A DNA stretch of 64,000 nucleotides from Lujinxingia vulgaris (GTDB lineage Bacteria; Myxococcota_A; Bradymonadia; Bradymonadales; Bradymonadaceae): assembly GCF_007997015.1 (NCBI RefSeq), contig NZ_VOSM01000002.1:558001-622000 (forward strand). The letters are read 5' to 3'. Below the pieces are notes generated by a model. It was given only the letters and a program-made list of their open reading frames with translations, was not told the origin of the DNA and searched no databases. The position numbers were made by a program, and so were the translations under genes. Positions 1 to 8,776 of the stretch are shown piece by piece (within the stretch, counting starts at the first letter, position 1; each line of letters begins with the position of its first letter).

Positions 1-1
1 T

Positions 2-2326
2 CTTGAGCGGGAGGAGGCGATGGACGCCCTGGCCAGCGACGAAGCGGAGGGTTTTGGAGGTATTGGCGCGGCGGAGATGGCACCCAAACGAATGATGCGG
101 TCCGCCGCAGCGCCCATGGCGTCCGGGATGCGAGGAGGAGGTGGCGCGCCCGCGCAGGCCAACACCCCCATCGCCGTCCGCGAGGTCTTCGACGCGCTGG
201 CCTTCTTCGAGGGCGATCTTGTCACTGACGCCGAAGGTCGCGTGCGCGTCGAGCACACGCTTCCCGACAGCCTCACCCGCTACCGCCTGATGGCCGTGGT
301 GGTGGAGGGCGACCGTCGCTTTGGTCACGGTGAATCGCAGGTCGTAGCTCGCCTTCCCCTGATGGTGCGTCCCTCGGCGCCGCGTTTTGCCAATGTGGGT
401 GACCGCTTTGAGCTTCCGATCGTGCTGCATAACCAGACCGATGAGGCGCGCAGCGTGGATCTGGCGCTGCGCGCGGTCGGCGGCCTGAAATGGTTGGAGA
501 GCCCCGGGCGTCGGGTCGAAGTCCCCGCAAACCAGCGTGTGGAAGTGCGCTGGAAGGCCGAGGCGACGTCCGCCGGTGAGGTGAGGGTGCAGATGGCTGC
601 GGCCAGCGGGAGCTTTGCGGACGCGGAGCTGATCACAATGCCCGTGCTCACGCCGGCCACAACCGAAGCGTTTGCAACCTACGGCTCGCTCTCTGACGAA
701 GATGTGATCCAGGAGCTGGTGCAGGTCCCTGAAGAGGCGTTCTCGCAGTACGGGGGCCTGGAGTTTTCGGCTTCGTCCACGCAGCTGCAGGCGCTGACGG
801 ACGCGTTCATTTACCTGACGACTTACCCCTATGCCTGCTCCGAGCAGACGGCGAGCCGGCTGATGTCGGTTCTGGCGCTCTACGATGTGCTCGATGCCTT
901 TGAGGCCGAGGGGCTGCCCTCGGTGGATGCGCTGAAGGCGTCGCAGCAGGAGTGGGTCGACCAGATCGTGCAGGCCCAGCGTGGCGACGGCGGGTTTGGG
1001 TTCTGGAAGGGAAGTCGTCAGTCCTGGCCCTTTGTGAGTGTGCACGCCACCCATGCGCTGTGGATGGCCGATGAGGCGGGGCTGGAGGTTCCCGCCTATG
1101 CGCTGCAGCGTGCCCGCGCCTACATCGCGCAGGTGGAGCGCTACACCACCGACTACAGCCCGCGCTCTCGCGCCACGGTGGATGCCTACGCGCTGCACGT
1201 GCTTGAGAAGATGGGTGTGGCCGGCGATCGTGCGCTCGACGACGTGGTGACGCGTTACGGCATTGAGGTGCTTCCTCTGGAGGCGCTGGGCTGGCTCTTG
1301 CCAATCGCCGAAGGCACGCAGTGGGAGGCGCGCTTTATGCAACGTCTTCAGAACAACGTGCAGGAGACCGCCGCCACCGCCGAGTTCCAGGAGGCCTATG
1401 AGGCCGGCGCCTACCGCGTGCTGCACTCCGGCCGCCGCACTGATGCCGTGGTGCTCGACGGCCTGATGCAGACCGACGCGCAAAACCCGCTCACCGAAAA
1501 AGTGATGCGCGGGCTGATGGCGCACCGCAAGCGCGGGCGCTGGAGCACGACCCAGGACAACGTCTTTGTGATCCTGGCGATGCGCCGCTACTTCGACACC
1601 TTCGGGTCGGTGAGCCCGAACTTTGTGGCGCGAGCCTGGATCGGCGACGCGCATTTTGCAGAGCACGACTTCTCGGGCCGCACTGGCGAGCGCTACTCGT
1701 CGGAAGTGCCGATGTCGTACCTGCAGGAGCTCGACGATGCGACGCAGCCGGTGGTCATTGAGCGCGATGGTCAGGGCCGGATGTACTATCGACTCGGCAT
1801 GCGTTACGCGCCCAAAAACCTCGATCTTCCAGCCACCTCGGAGGGCATGGAGGTGGAGCGCATCTATGAGGCGGTCGATAACGAGAGCGATGTGCGTCGC
1901 GCCGAGGACGGGGTCTGGGAGATCAAAGCCGGGGCGCGCGTGCGCGTCACCTTGACGATGACGCTTCCGGCCAGACGTTACCACGTGGCACTCGCCGACT
2001 GGTTGCCGGCGGGCTTTGAGCCCATCAACACCGAGCTCGCCGTGAGCGATGTGGAGCCCGGGCTCAACGGCGGAAGCACCACCTGGCCGGGCTCCTGGTG
2101 GTGGGGCTGGCGCTGGTACGAGCACCAGAACACCCGCGATGAGCGCGTGGAGGCGTTTGCTTCGATGGTGGGGCCGGGCGTGCACACCTTCAACTATGTG
2201 GCGCGCGCGACCACTCCGGGTGAGTTTGTGGCGCCGCCGGCCAAAGCCGAGGAGATGTACCACCCGGAGACGTTTGGGCGCTCGGCGACGGAGCGGGTGC
2301 GGGTGGTGGCGCCGGCCGCTGAGTGA
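2..2326 (+). CDS. Alpha-2-macroglobulin family protein, C-terminal part (5' end outside window)
   Basis: The reading frame is open to the window edge upstream of the ATG at 20, so this is the C-terminal part of a larger gene. Counting from that ATG, residues 49-115 contain the region typical of the A2M middle domain (FFEGDLVTDAEGRV, then SLTRYRLMAVV). A CSEQ tetrapeptide at residue 273 sits in YPYACSEQT, the position of the thioester motif of bacterial A2Ms (usually GCxEQ or YPYGCVEQ), followed by an alpha/alpha thioester-domain repeat and a receptor-like C-terminal beta domain. Bacterial A2Ms are envelope anchored and trap foreign proteases. The thioester Cys and Gln are both present, so trapping is plausible. 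Confidence 0.9.
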   Translation, partial: LEREEAMDALASDEAEGFGGIGAAEMAPKRMMRSAAAPMASGMRGGGGAPAQANTPIAVREVFDALAFFEGDLVTDAEGRVRVEHTLPDSLTRYRLMAVVVEGDRRFGHGESQVVARLPLMVRPSAPRFANVGDRFELPIVLHNQTDEARSVDLALRAVGGLKWLESPGRRVEVPANQRVEVRWKAEATSAGEVRVQMAAASGSFADAELITMPVLTPATTEAFATYGSLSDEDVIQELVQVPEEAFSQYGGLEFSASSTQLQALTDAFIYLTTYPYACSEQTASRLMSVLALYDVLDAFEAEGLPSVDALKASQQEWVDQIVQAQRGDGGFGFWKGSRQSWPFVSVHATHALWMADEAGLEVPAYALQRARAYIAQVERYTTDYSPRSRATVDAYALHVLEKMGVAGDRALDDVVTRYGIEVLPLEALGWLLPIAEGTQWEARFMQRLQNNVQETAATAEFQEAYEAGAYRVLHSGRRTDAVVLDGLMQTDAQNPLTEKVMRGLMAHRKRGRWSTTQDNVFVILAMRRYFDTFGSVSPNFVARAWIGDAHFAEHDFSGRTGERYSSEVPMSYLQELDDATQPVVIERDGQGRMYYRLGMRYAPKNLDLPATSEGMEVERIYEAVDNESDVRRAEDGVWEIKAGARVRVTLTMTLPARRYHVALADWLPAGFEPINTELAVSDVEPGLNGGSTTWPGSWWWGWRWYEHQNTRDERVEAFASMVGPGVHTFNYVARATTPGEFVAPPAKAEEMYHPETFGRSATERVRVVAPAAE

Positions 2327-2333
2327 GGACCTG

Positions 2334-2370
2334 CCCTGGCGAGCGGCGGAAGGTGCGCCGCTCGCCAGGG
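2334..2370. other. Perfect 15-bp stem-loop between A2M and cupin genes
   Basis: Arms CCCTGGCGAGCGGCG (2334-2348) and its exact complement (2356-2370) enclose a 7-nt loop, 8 bp after the A2M stop codon. There is no T-run, so it is not a standard intrinsic terminator. It may protect the A2M 3' end or attenuate transcription into the cupin gene. Confidence 0.5.
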
Positions 2371-2395
2371 TCAACTTCGATGAATGGGAGTGAGG

Positions 2396-2947
2396 ATGCG
2401 TGGAGCAAAGTTGGTGGTGGCCCTGATCATCGCCGCAGGCGTCGGAAGTCTTACGACGGCGGTGGTGGCGCAGACCGAGAGCGCACAACCCGTGGTGGTC
2501 AACGCTCACCGCGTGCAGCAGCGGGTCGGCGATGATGGTCAGGTGCGCGTGGCCAACCTGCTCCGCGGCGACGAGGCCTACATGGGGCGCTGGACGCTCG
2601 CCCCCAACGCCCAGACCTCGCCAGGCACCGCGGCGGCCGAGACCTACCTCTATGTGCTTGAGGGCAGCGCCGTGGCGATGATCGCCGGCCAGAGCTACAT
2701 CATCGGGCCTCATATGGCGGTGTACGTGCCGGCCGGCGCCGAGCTGAGTTTTACCAACGGGGCGGAGCGTCTGGTGGCGGTGCAGGTGTACGCGCCGGGC
2801 GAAGAAGCGGCGCGTTATCAGGAGTGGCGCCTGCGCGATGATGGGGAGTCCTGGCCCCGGCGTCGCACCCGACCTCGGGTGCGAACCCGCCAATCCGCGC
2901 TGCCGATTGAGGCGCCGGCATCCGGGGAGCTGGCCTTGCAACCTTAA
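2396..2947 (+). CDS. Secreted cupin-domain protein
   Basis: About 183 residues. An N-terminal signal peptide (MRGAKLVVALIIAAG, cleavage probably after VVAQ) precedes a single cupin barrel: the segment around AAETYLYVLEGSAVAMIAG matches cupin motif 1 in shape and GPHMAVYVPAGAELSFTN resembles motif 2. The usual metal-binding His pair of motif 1 is not obvious, so a sugar or small-molecule binding role is as likely as catalysis. The start at 2396 is preferred over the in-frame ATG at 2384 because GGGAG lies about 6 bases upstream of it. The C-terminal tail is Arg/Pro rich. It follows the A2M gene after a stem-loop. The substrate is unknown. Confidence 0.75.
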   Translation: MRGAKLVVALIIAAGVGSLTTAVVAQTESAQPVVVNAHRVQQRVGDDGQVRVANLLRGDEAYMGRWTLAPNAQTSPGTAAAETYLYVLEGSAVAMIAGQSYIIGPHMAVYVPAGAELSFTNGAERLVAVQVYAPGEEAARYQEWRLRDDGESWPRRRTRPRVRTRQSALPIEAPASGELALQP

Positions 2948-3010
2948 GCGCGGTGCGCATCCTTGCCCCACACCAATGAGAGTAACGCGGCACCGGCGCG
3001 AGGATGTGAG

Positions 3011-3985
3011 ATGGGCGACAAAAGCACGATTCAGCGAGTCTTATTGACCGGCGCAACCGGCTTTGTCGGCAGCGCGCTTTACCCGGCGCTTGTCGACGCG
3101 GGCTTCGAGGTGGTTTGCGCCACACGCAGCCCCGAGAAGGCGCGCCGCGCGCATCCCGAAAAGACCTGGGTGGGGCTCGATGTGGAAGACGACGCGTCGG
3201 TGCGACGCGCGATGGAAGGCTGCGACGCGGCGTATTACCTGGTCCATCGCATGAGCGACGCCGAAGACTATGAGGCGCGCGAGACCTCTGCGGCCATGAA
3301 TTTTCTGGAGGCCGCGACACGCGCCGGCGTGCAGCGCATCGTTTACCTGGGCGGGGTTAAGCCGCGGCGAGAGCCTTCGAGGCATCTGCGCAGCCGGTTG
3401 GTGACGGGGGCGATTTTGAGGAGTGGGGATGTCTCCACCATCGAGCTCCGGGCGTCGATGATCATCGGCGCGGGAAGCGCCAGCTGGCAGCTCCTGCGCG
3501 ATATCTCTGTGCGCCTCCCCGTGATGCTCTGCCCGCGCTGGTTGCGCAACCGCACCGAACCGGTGGCCATTGATGATGTGGTGCGCGCGCTGGTGGCAGC
3601 GCTGACGCTTAAGCAGGAAGGCAGCGCCAGCTTTGATATCCCCGGCCCCGAGGTGGTGACCTTTCAGGAGTGCGTGCGCCGCGCCGCCGAGGCGGTGGGC
3701 AACGACCCGGTGATGGTCAACGTGCCGCTGCTCACCCCCCACCTCTCCACCTACTGGCTGCGTCTTGTGACGGGCACCAACGTGCACCTGGCCCGGGAGC
3801 TGGTCGAGGGCCTTAAGACCGATCTCCTGGCCCGCGACGCGCGCTTCTGGGAGCTGGCCGGCGTCGATGATCTCGTCTCCCTCGATGACGCCATCGCGCG
3901 CGCCCTCGCCGAGGAACCCGCGGCGGGCAACACCTACGAGCGGGCGATCAAGCGCGTGTACCGCGACCCCCACGCCAGCGCGTGA
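3011..3985 (+). CDS. NAD(P)-binding epimerase/NmrA-like protein
   Basis: About 324 residues. The N-terminal Rossmann motif TGATGFVGSAL lies at residues 14-24 and is followed by DVEDDASVRRAM and CDAAYYLVHRM, the pattern of atypical short-chain dehydrogenases of the NmrA/YbjT type. The classical YxxxK catalytic pair is not clear; the equivalent region reads RIVYLGGVKP. The family includes NAD(P)H-binding sensors, quinone-interacting proteins and nucleoside-sugar epimerase relatives. The start at 3011 (GAGG about 8 bases upstream) gives a normal N-terminus beginning just before the Rossmann strand; the longer frame from 2963 adds an unlikely leader. The gene end overlaps a GC-rich inverted repeat (CCCCCACG...CGTGGGGG, 3967-3994). 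Confidence 0.8.
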   Translation: MGDKSTIQRVLLTGATGFVGSALYPALVDAGFEVVCATRSPEKARRAHPEKTWVGLDVEDDASVRRAMEGCDAAYYLVHRMSDAEDYEARETSAAMNFLEAATRAGVQRIVYLGGVKPRREPSRHLRSRLVTGAILRSGDVSTIELRASMIIGAGSASWQLLRDISVRLPVMLCPRWLRNRTEPVAIDDVVRALVAALTLKQEGSASFDIPGPEVVTFQECVRRAAEAVGNDPVMVNVPLLTPHLSTYWLRLVTGTNVHLARELVEGLKTDLLARDARFWELAGVDDLVSLDDAIARALAEEPAAGNTYERAIKRVYRDPHASA

Positions 3986-4027
3986 CGTGGGGGCTTCGAG
4001 CGGTCTTCGTTCTGCGGAACCCGCGCC

Positions 4028-4927
4028 TCAGCGCAGCACCAGCGCGTTGGTCCAGTAGTTGGACTTGCCCGGGCGGCTCTTGATCAGTGCGTTCTCGGCC
4101 ATCCAGGCCTCAAGCTGGCCGTAGTAATCCTCACTCATCGAAAAATCGAAGGTGAAGCAGGGCACCGTGGCGTCAAAAATCGCCTGTCCGAGCTCGGTAT
4201 CCAGCGAGTTCTCGGTGGCCTCATTGTAGATCGCGCGCGCTTCTTTCGGGTGCTGGTGAATGAAGTCGATGCCGCGTCCCATCATCTTGAGCAGCGCATC
4301 GAAGACCTCGCGTTTTTCCTCAAGCAGCGCCGGGCTCGTGATCAGAATGAGCTGGCAGAAGTCCGGCACGCCCCAGTCTTTGAGCGCGAAGAAGTCGGCG
4401 TCGACGCCGCGGTGACGCGCCTCCACGACCTCAAAATTATAGAACGCCAGCGTGGCCACATCGGCCTTATCTTCGAGCAGGGCATCAGTGTGGTAAAAGC
4501 TGTTGTTCACGCGCTCAAAGTCGTCGGCTGTGCAGCTGCCGCCGTCGGCGCGCACCATCGTGCCCACGATCGCCGGCCCGCCCGGGCCCGGCGCGCCCGG
4601 GTACTGGATGCGTTTGCCGACCATGTCGCGGGGGCGCTCGATGCCCGAGTTTCTCAAGAACATCACGCCGCCGTTGGTGTGCAGAAAGCGGGCAAAGCCC
4701 ACCACCGCATCGCCTTTGGCCTTATCTTCCACCAGGTGCAGGGGCTCTGTGATCGCCACCTCCATCTCACCGCGCGCGATCGCGTCGACGGCGTCGAGGT
4801 GTTCGGCGGGCTCAATCAGCTCGAGTTCAATGCCGGCGTCCTTGAACCAGCCTTTGCGCTGGCCAATGAGGAAGGGCAGGTGGTCGGGGTTGAGGAACCA
4901 TTCCAGTCCCAGTCGCAGCTTTTGCAT
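4028..4927 (-). CDS. THI5/NMT1-like (ThiY-like) substrate-binding domain protein
   Basis: 299 residues, a type II periplasmic-binding fold of the NMT1/THI5 family. The N-terminal pattern (WFLNPDHLPFLIGQRKGWFKDAG, residues 10-32, quoted here only in part as LPFLIGQRKGWFKDAG) aligns by eye with yeast Thi5 and Bacillus ThiY. No signal peptide or lipobox is visible, and no ABC permease or ATPase gene lies nearby, which is odd for a transporter component. In the Thi5 alignment the PLP/substrate lysine (Lys62) falls on Thr60, His66 on His64, and the CCCFC iron-binding motif is reduced to a single Cys (PDFC). It is therefore unlikely to be a Thi5-type suicide HMP synthase; a cytoplasmic ligand-binding protein is a possibility. 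Cell location and ligand are uncertain. Confidence 0.75.
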   Translation of the reverse strand: MQKLRLGLEWFLNPDHLPFLIGQRKGWFKDAGIELELIEPAEHLDAVDAIARGEMEVAITEPLHLVEDKAKGDAVVGFARFLHTNGGVMFLRNSGIERPRDMVGKRIQYPGAPGPGGPAIVGTMVRADGGSCTADDFERVNNSFYHTDALLEDKADVATLAFYNFEVVEARHRGVDADFFALKDWGVPDFCQLILITSPALLEEKREVFDALLKMMGRGIDFIHQHPKEARAIYNEATENSLDTELGQAIFDATVPCFTFDFSMSEDYYGQLEAWMAENALIKSRPGKSNYWTNALVLR

Positions 4928-5111
4928 CGCAATCCTCGCAATTCAGGGTGGGGTGCATGTAGGAGAACGCCCGAAGCGATCGCAGATTCGAGGCGCAGTG
5001 GCAAGGTGGGAGGTTGGGGCTGGCGGAAGGTGGGGGAGTGCGCGGCGATCGAGAAGTGGGGAGGGGCGCGGCGTTCGGAGAGGTCGGGCGTAAGAGATGC
5101 GGCCGGATGCA

Positions 5112-5153
5112 AAAACGCCACACGGCACCTGGGAGGTGCGGTGTGGCGTTTTT
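5112..5153 (-). terminator. Intrinsic terminator of the small lipoprotein gene
   Basis: Arms of 17 bp (AACGCCACACGGCACCT against AGGTGCGGTGTGGCGTT, one mismatch) around a GGG loop, with A-runs/T-runs on both sides so that it reads as a terminator on the minus strand downstream of the gene ending at 5206, and could also work on the plus strand. Confidence 0.8.
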
Positions 5154-5205
5154 TAAACGTAAGAGCTCATAAGATGAATTGTGATTTGGGTGACATGTAT
5201 GTTTT

Positions 5206-5736
5206 TCAACCCCCGCTCGGCGGCTGCGGCCCCGGATCGTTACTCTCATCGGGGCACTCATCATAAAAGTCAAAATCAGACCCTGCCGGCCAGCCAATCT
5301 CAGTCAGACGGTCGCGCGGAACGCACACGAAGTCATGAAAATAATTGCCTTCGTCGTCTTCGCCGAGAAGCGGCCACCAGGTGCAGGGGGTTTGGCGATT
5401 CAGTTGGGTGCCGTCAGAGGTCGAGATGATCGGGTCTTTGCAGTGGTAATAGTACTCTTCAATGGGTTCAGATGAGCCACAATGCCTCGATGTACCCCCA
5501 AATCCATCGTCGCGAACGCAGTAGGGACTTTTGTCGGCGTGTTTTAATAGGCTCCATTGAAGCATGTAATCGGTTTGAAACTCCATCTGCTCCATATCTG
5601 TGCATCGCGGCGGACGAAGTTCGACATCTTGATCACCAGCGTCTTCTGAATCGATCGAAGAGGCTTCGGAGCAGGCGACAAGGGCCACACACCACATAAA
5701 GAATAGAGGTTTGGATAAACGATAAAACACACGCAT
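5206..5736 (-). CDS. Small cysteine-containing lipoprotein, function unknown
   Basis: 176 residues. The N-terminus MRVFYRLSKPLFFMWCVALVACSEASS has a charged n-region, a hydrophobic core and a lipobox (LVAC), so it should be a lipidated envelope protein. The mature part has scattered cysteines (for example PYCVRDDG, HCGSS, YYHCKD, TPCTWW, FVCVP), suggesting disulfides and export. A good Shine-Dalgarno (AAGGAG, 6 bases before ATG) supports the start at 5736. A strong terminator follows. No domain is recognised. It appears to be a single-gene transcription unit. Confidence 0.75.
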   Translation of the reverse strand: MRVFYRLSKPLFFMWCVALVACSEASSIDSEDAGDQDVELRPPRCTDMEQMEFQTDYMLQWSLLKHADKSPYCVRDDGFGGTSRHCGSSEPIEEYYYHCKDPIISTSDGTQLNRQTPCTWWPLLGEDDEGNYFHDFVCVPRDRLTEIGWPAGSDFDFYDECPDESNDPGPQPPSGG

Positions 5737-6110
5737 AGATCTCCTTGAGACGATGTGGCGCGAGGACTTGAGATAGCTATGCGTTCACCCTGTGGGGGGA
5801 GGGTGTTGCGGTCAAGGAGGGATCTTGTCTCTGCCTGGAGTGGGAGGGGGAAGGAGGTGGTGAGAGGTTGGCGGGGATGGGGTAAGTCGTCGCGCCAAAA
5901 AGGTTTTTCTGACGAGCAGTCGTGCGGCGGTTAAACCCACGCATGGGTGGCGGGTGTGCTTTACGAAATGAGCGCGATTGCGACTTGAAACTTGAAAGCA
6001 ACGCCGCCTCATGGGTAGGTTCTGCGCGAGATGGCCTTTGTCGGCGGTCGAGCTTCGGGCTCGCTGCCGCAGGTGACCCCCCGGGCAACCCGCAACATCA
6101 GGACGAAAAG
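5737..6110. other. Divergent intergenic region, no gene seen
   Basis: 374 bp between the divergent lipoprotein gene and the M32 carboxypeptidase gene. The frame of the carboxypeptidase stays open back to 5922, but that extension is not similar to M32 N-termini, so I treat it as leader. No RNA motif or clear promoter could be assigned. Confidence 0.4.
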
Positions 6111-7601
6111 ATGAGCGCTTACGCAGAGTTGGCAGAGCATTTTGGGAAGATCGGTCGGTTGGGCGACGCCGTGGGCGTGCTCTACTGGGATATGGCGACG
6201 ATGATGCCGGCCGGGGGGGCGGAGGCGCGCAGCGAGCAGATCGCCACGTTGCGGGTGATTCATCATGAGCTGCAGACCGACCCCAAACTCGCGGCGCTCT
6301 TTGAGCAGGTGGGTGGAGAGTCGCTGGACGCCTGGCAGAAGGCCAACGTCGAGGAGATGCGTCGGCAGTACACCCACGCCACGGCGGTGCCCTCGGATCT
6401 GGTGAGCCGGCTGAGCCGCAAGGGCGCGCAGACCGAGATGGTCTGGCGCTCCGCGCGCGCCGACAATGACTTCGCTCGCCTGGCCCCCCACCTGGCCGAG
6501 ACGGTGGAGCTTGTGCGGGAGACGGCGCGTATTAAGGCCGAGGCGCTCGGCGTGACGCCTTATGATGCGCTCCTCGACCAGTATGAGCCGGGCGGGTCTT
6601 CGGCGAAGATCGACGCCATCTTTGATGATCTGGCGGGCTTCTTGCCGGAGTTTCTGGAAGCGGTGCTCGCGCACCAGGCCGCGCAGCCCGAAGCGGTGAT
6701 GCCCACCGGTGATTTTTCGGTGGCGCGTCAGGAGAAGGTCGCGCGTGAGCTGATGGCGACCCTGGGCTTTGATTTTGAGCATGGCCGCCTGGATACGAGC
6801 CACCACCCCTTCTGCGGCGGTGTTCCCGATGATGTGCGCCTGACGACCTATTACGATCCCAAGGGCTTTATTAAGGGGATGATGGGTGTGCTGCACGAGA
6901 CCGGGCACGCGCTCTACGAGCGCGGCCTTCCGGCCGAGTGGCGCTACCAGCCGGTGGGCGCGGCGAGGGGGATGAGCGTGCACGAGAGCCAGTCTTTGCT
7001 GGTGGAGATGCAGGCCTGCCGCAGCAAGGCGTTTGCGACCTATGTGGCGCCGATTTACAAAGATGCGTTTGCGGGCTCGGGCGATGCCTGGGAGGTCGAG
7101 AACCTCTACCGCGTGATGACGCGGGTGGAGCGCAGCCTGATTCGCGTGGACGCCGACGAGGTGACCTATCCGGCGCACGTGATTCTGCGCTACCGCCTGG
7201 AGAAGGCGATGCTCTCGGGCGACTTGCAGGTGGCCGATCTGCCGGGCGCCTGGCGCGAGGGCATGAAGGAGCTCTTGGGCATTGAGCCGCCGGACGACCG
7301 CGACGGCTGCATGCAGGATATCCACTGGATGGACGGCACCATCGGGTATTTCCCGACCTACACCCTGGGGGCGATGACGGCGGCGCAGCTCTTTGCGGCG
7401 GCCGACCGGGAGCTGGGCGATGTGGAAGCGCAGCTTGAGCGTGGCGAGTTCGGCGGGCTTATGGGCTGGATGGGTGAGAAGATTCACGCGAAGGGCTCGT
7501 TGCTCTCGACCGACGCGCTGCTCACTGAGGCGACTGGCGAGACCTTGAACGCGCGTTACTTCAAAGATCACCTGCGCCGCCGCTACCTGCCCGAAGGATG
7601 A
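6111..7601 (+). CDS. M32 family metallocarboxypeptidase (carboxypeptidase Taq type)
   Basis: 496 residues, the usual size of M32 carboxypeptidases (about 500). The zinc site is intact: HETGH at residues 262-266 and the downstream HESQS at residues 291-295 that provides the third ligand (Glu292). Other family blocks are visible: VLYWDMATMMPAGG near the N-terminus, DVRLTTYYD before the zinc site, and DIHWMDGTIGYFPTYTLG near the C-terminus. These are cytoplasmic homodimeric enzymes that remove C-terminal residues from peptides with broad specificity. The start at 6111 is chosen because an M32-like N-terminus begins there and AGGA lies upstream. The stop overlaps the next start (ATGA), indicating translational coupling to the unknown gene downstream. 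Confidence 0.93.
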   Translation: MSAYAELAEHFGKIGRLGDAVGVLYWDMATMMPAGGAEARSEQIATLRVIHHELQTDPKLAALFEQVGGESLDAWQKANVEEMRRQYTHATAVPSDLVSRLSRKGAQTEMVWRSARADNDFARLAPHLAETVELVRETARIKAEALGVTPYDALLDQYEPGGSSAKIDAIFDDLAGFLPEFLEAVLAHQAAQPEAVMPTGDFSVARQEKVARELMATLGFDFEHGRLDTSHHPFCGGVPDDVRLTTYYDPKGFIKGMMGVLHETGHALYERGLPAEWRYQPVGAARGMSVHESQSLLVEMQACRSKAFATYVAPIYKDAFAGSGDAWEVENLYRVMTRVERSLIRVDADEVTYPAHVILRYRLEKAMLSGDLQVADLPGAWREGMKELLGIEPPDDRDGCMQDIHWMDGTIGYFPTYTLGAMTAAQLFAAADRELGDVEAQLERGEFGGLMGWMGEKIHAKGSLLSTDALLTEATGETLNARYFKDHLRRRYLPEG

Positions 7602-8569
7602 GTCTGTTGGTCGAAGGTAAAACGATGGAGAAGACGCCGCGGGAGGAGGTGCCGCGGCGTTTCTTCGACGATCTCGAAGGCTGGCTGGGGCAGCTCGACG
7701 CCAAGAACGCCGCGCTGAGCGCGCGCATTGAAGCGCTCTGTGCGGAGTATCCGAGCGCCGGGCGCCTTCAAGGGGAGCTGGCGAAGATCGAGGGAAGTGA
7801 CCAGCGCTTTGCCGCGCGGCTTCGCGCCTGGTCCTGGGCGGAGAGTTTTGGGGCGTTGCTCGGGGAGTGGCGCGAGCGTTTGAGCGCAGAAAATGGCGGG
7901 GATCGCCAGGCCGTGTGGGGCTGGAGTGAGGCGCGCCAGCGCTTTGTGGTCACCGGGGAGGGCGGTGATTTTCGGGGCAGCAGCTCGACCTGCGCAGAGC
8001 TGATTGAGGCGCTGGTGGTGGAGGCCGGGGAGGTCAGCTATCCGATTATTTTCAACCACGACGTGGAGGTAAACCACCGCGCGGTCGCTCGTGCGGCGGC
8101 GATGTCGCTCTCGAAGCTCGCTGCGTTGCGGGCTGGCGAGGAGGTCGGTGGGGCCAGTGTGGCGTTCGAGGAGGATGCGGCGAGTGGAGAGGCCCGGGAG
8201 GTGGTGCCGGAGCGGGAGCTGGTGCGACAGATTGAAGATTTTGTCACTACCGACCCGCGGGCGCACGAGCAGCGCTGGGTGACGCGGCGCGCGCGCGGGG
8301 CGGTGGAGGAGCGGGAGCTTCGCGAGGCCGGTGGCGCCCGGGTGCGCCTTGTGGTGGAGCGTGCGCACCTGCGTGTGCGTCGCATCGAGCAGGCGCGCAG
8401 CGAGGTGGTGCGAAAGCGCCATCACGTCTTTGTGGACCCGGCGCCCGAGCAGGTGCACGACCGTTATTTTGCGAGCGAGACAGCGCTGGATGAGGCGGTG
8501 GAGTCCTGGCTAAGAGCGCGCATTGAGGCCGGCTTCCGCGTCTTTGAGGAGCGCGTCGCCGAGGCTTGA
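7598..8569 (+). CDS. Conserved-looking cytoplasmic protein of unknown function
   Basis: 323 residues from the ATG that overlaps the carboxypeptidase stop by 4 bases; an alternative start is the ATG at 7625. I do not recognise a domain. The protein is rich in Glu, Arg and Ala, contains helical stretches, no signal peptide and no membrane segment. The C-terminal third (RRARGAVEERELREAGG and following) is very basic and predicted helical. Coupling with the M32 peptidase suggests co-expression, but no functional link can be drawn from sequence. Confidence 0.7.
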   Translation: MSLLVEGKTMEKTPREEVPRRFFDDLEGWLGQLDAKNAALSARIEALCAEYPSAGRLQGELAKIEGSDQRFAARLRAWSWAESFGALLGEWRERLSAENGGDRQAVWGWSEARQRFVVTGEGGDFRGSSSTCAELIEALVVEAGEVSYPIIFNHDVEVNHRAVARAAAMSLSKLAALRAGEEVGGASVAFEEDAASGEAREVVPERELVRQIEDFVTTDPRAHEQRWVTRRARGAVEERELREAGGARVRLVVERAHLRVRRIEQARSEVVRKRHHVFVDPAPEQVHDRYFASETALDEAVESWLRARIEAGFRVFEERVAEA

Positions 8570-8677
8570 AGCGGGTTTTGCGGTGTGCAGGTTTTGTGGG
8601 TGTAAGTATCCGAAAAATAAGGGGATGGGGCGATGTTTGGGGCCGCGTGAGCGCGCAGGGGGCCCCGGTGCGCCGGC

Positions 8678-8706
8678 TTGACTTTGAGGTGGAGCTGGCA
8701 TAACCG
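8678..8706 (+). promoter_or_regulatory. Possible sigma70 promoter of the murein endopeptidase gene
   Basis: TTGACT (8678-8683), 17-bp spacer, TAACCG (8701-8706), about 70 bp before the start codon. The -10 is weak. Confidence 0.3.
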
Positions 8707-8776
8707 GGAGGGTGTTTTGCCTTCTGCGCAGCTCCCCGGTGAGCGACGTATCTCAGATTTCCAGGAGCCAGAGACG

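Noticed and set aside
6009-7571. 520-residue open frame on the minus strand
   Set aside because: Antisense of the M32 carboxypeptidase gene, which has a full zinc site.
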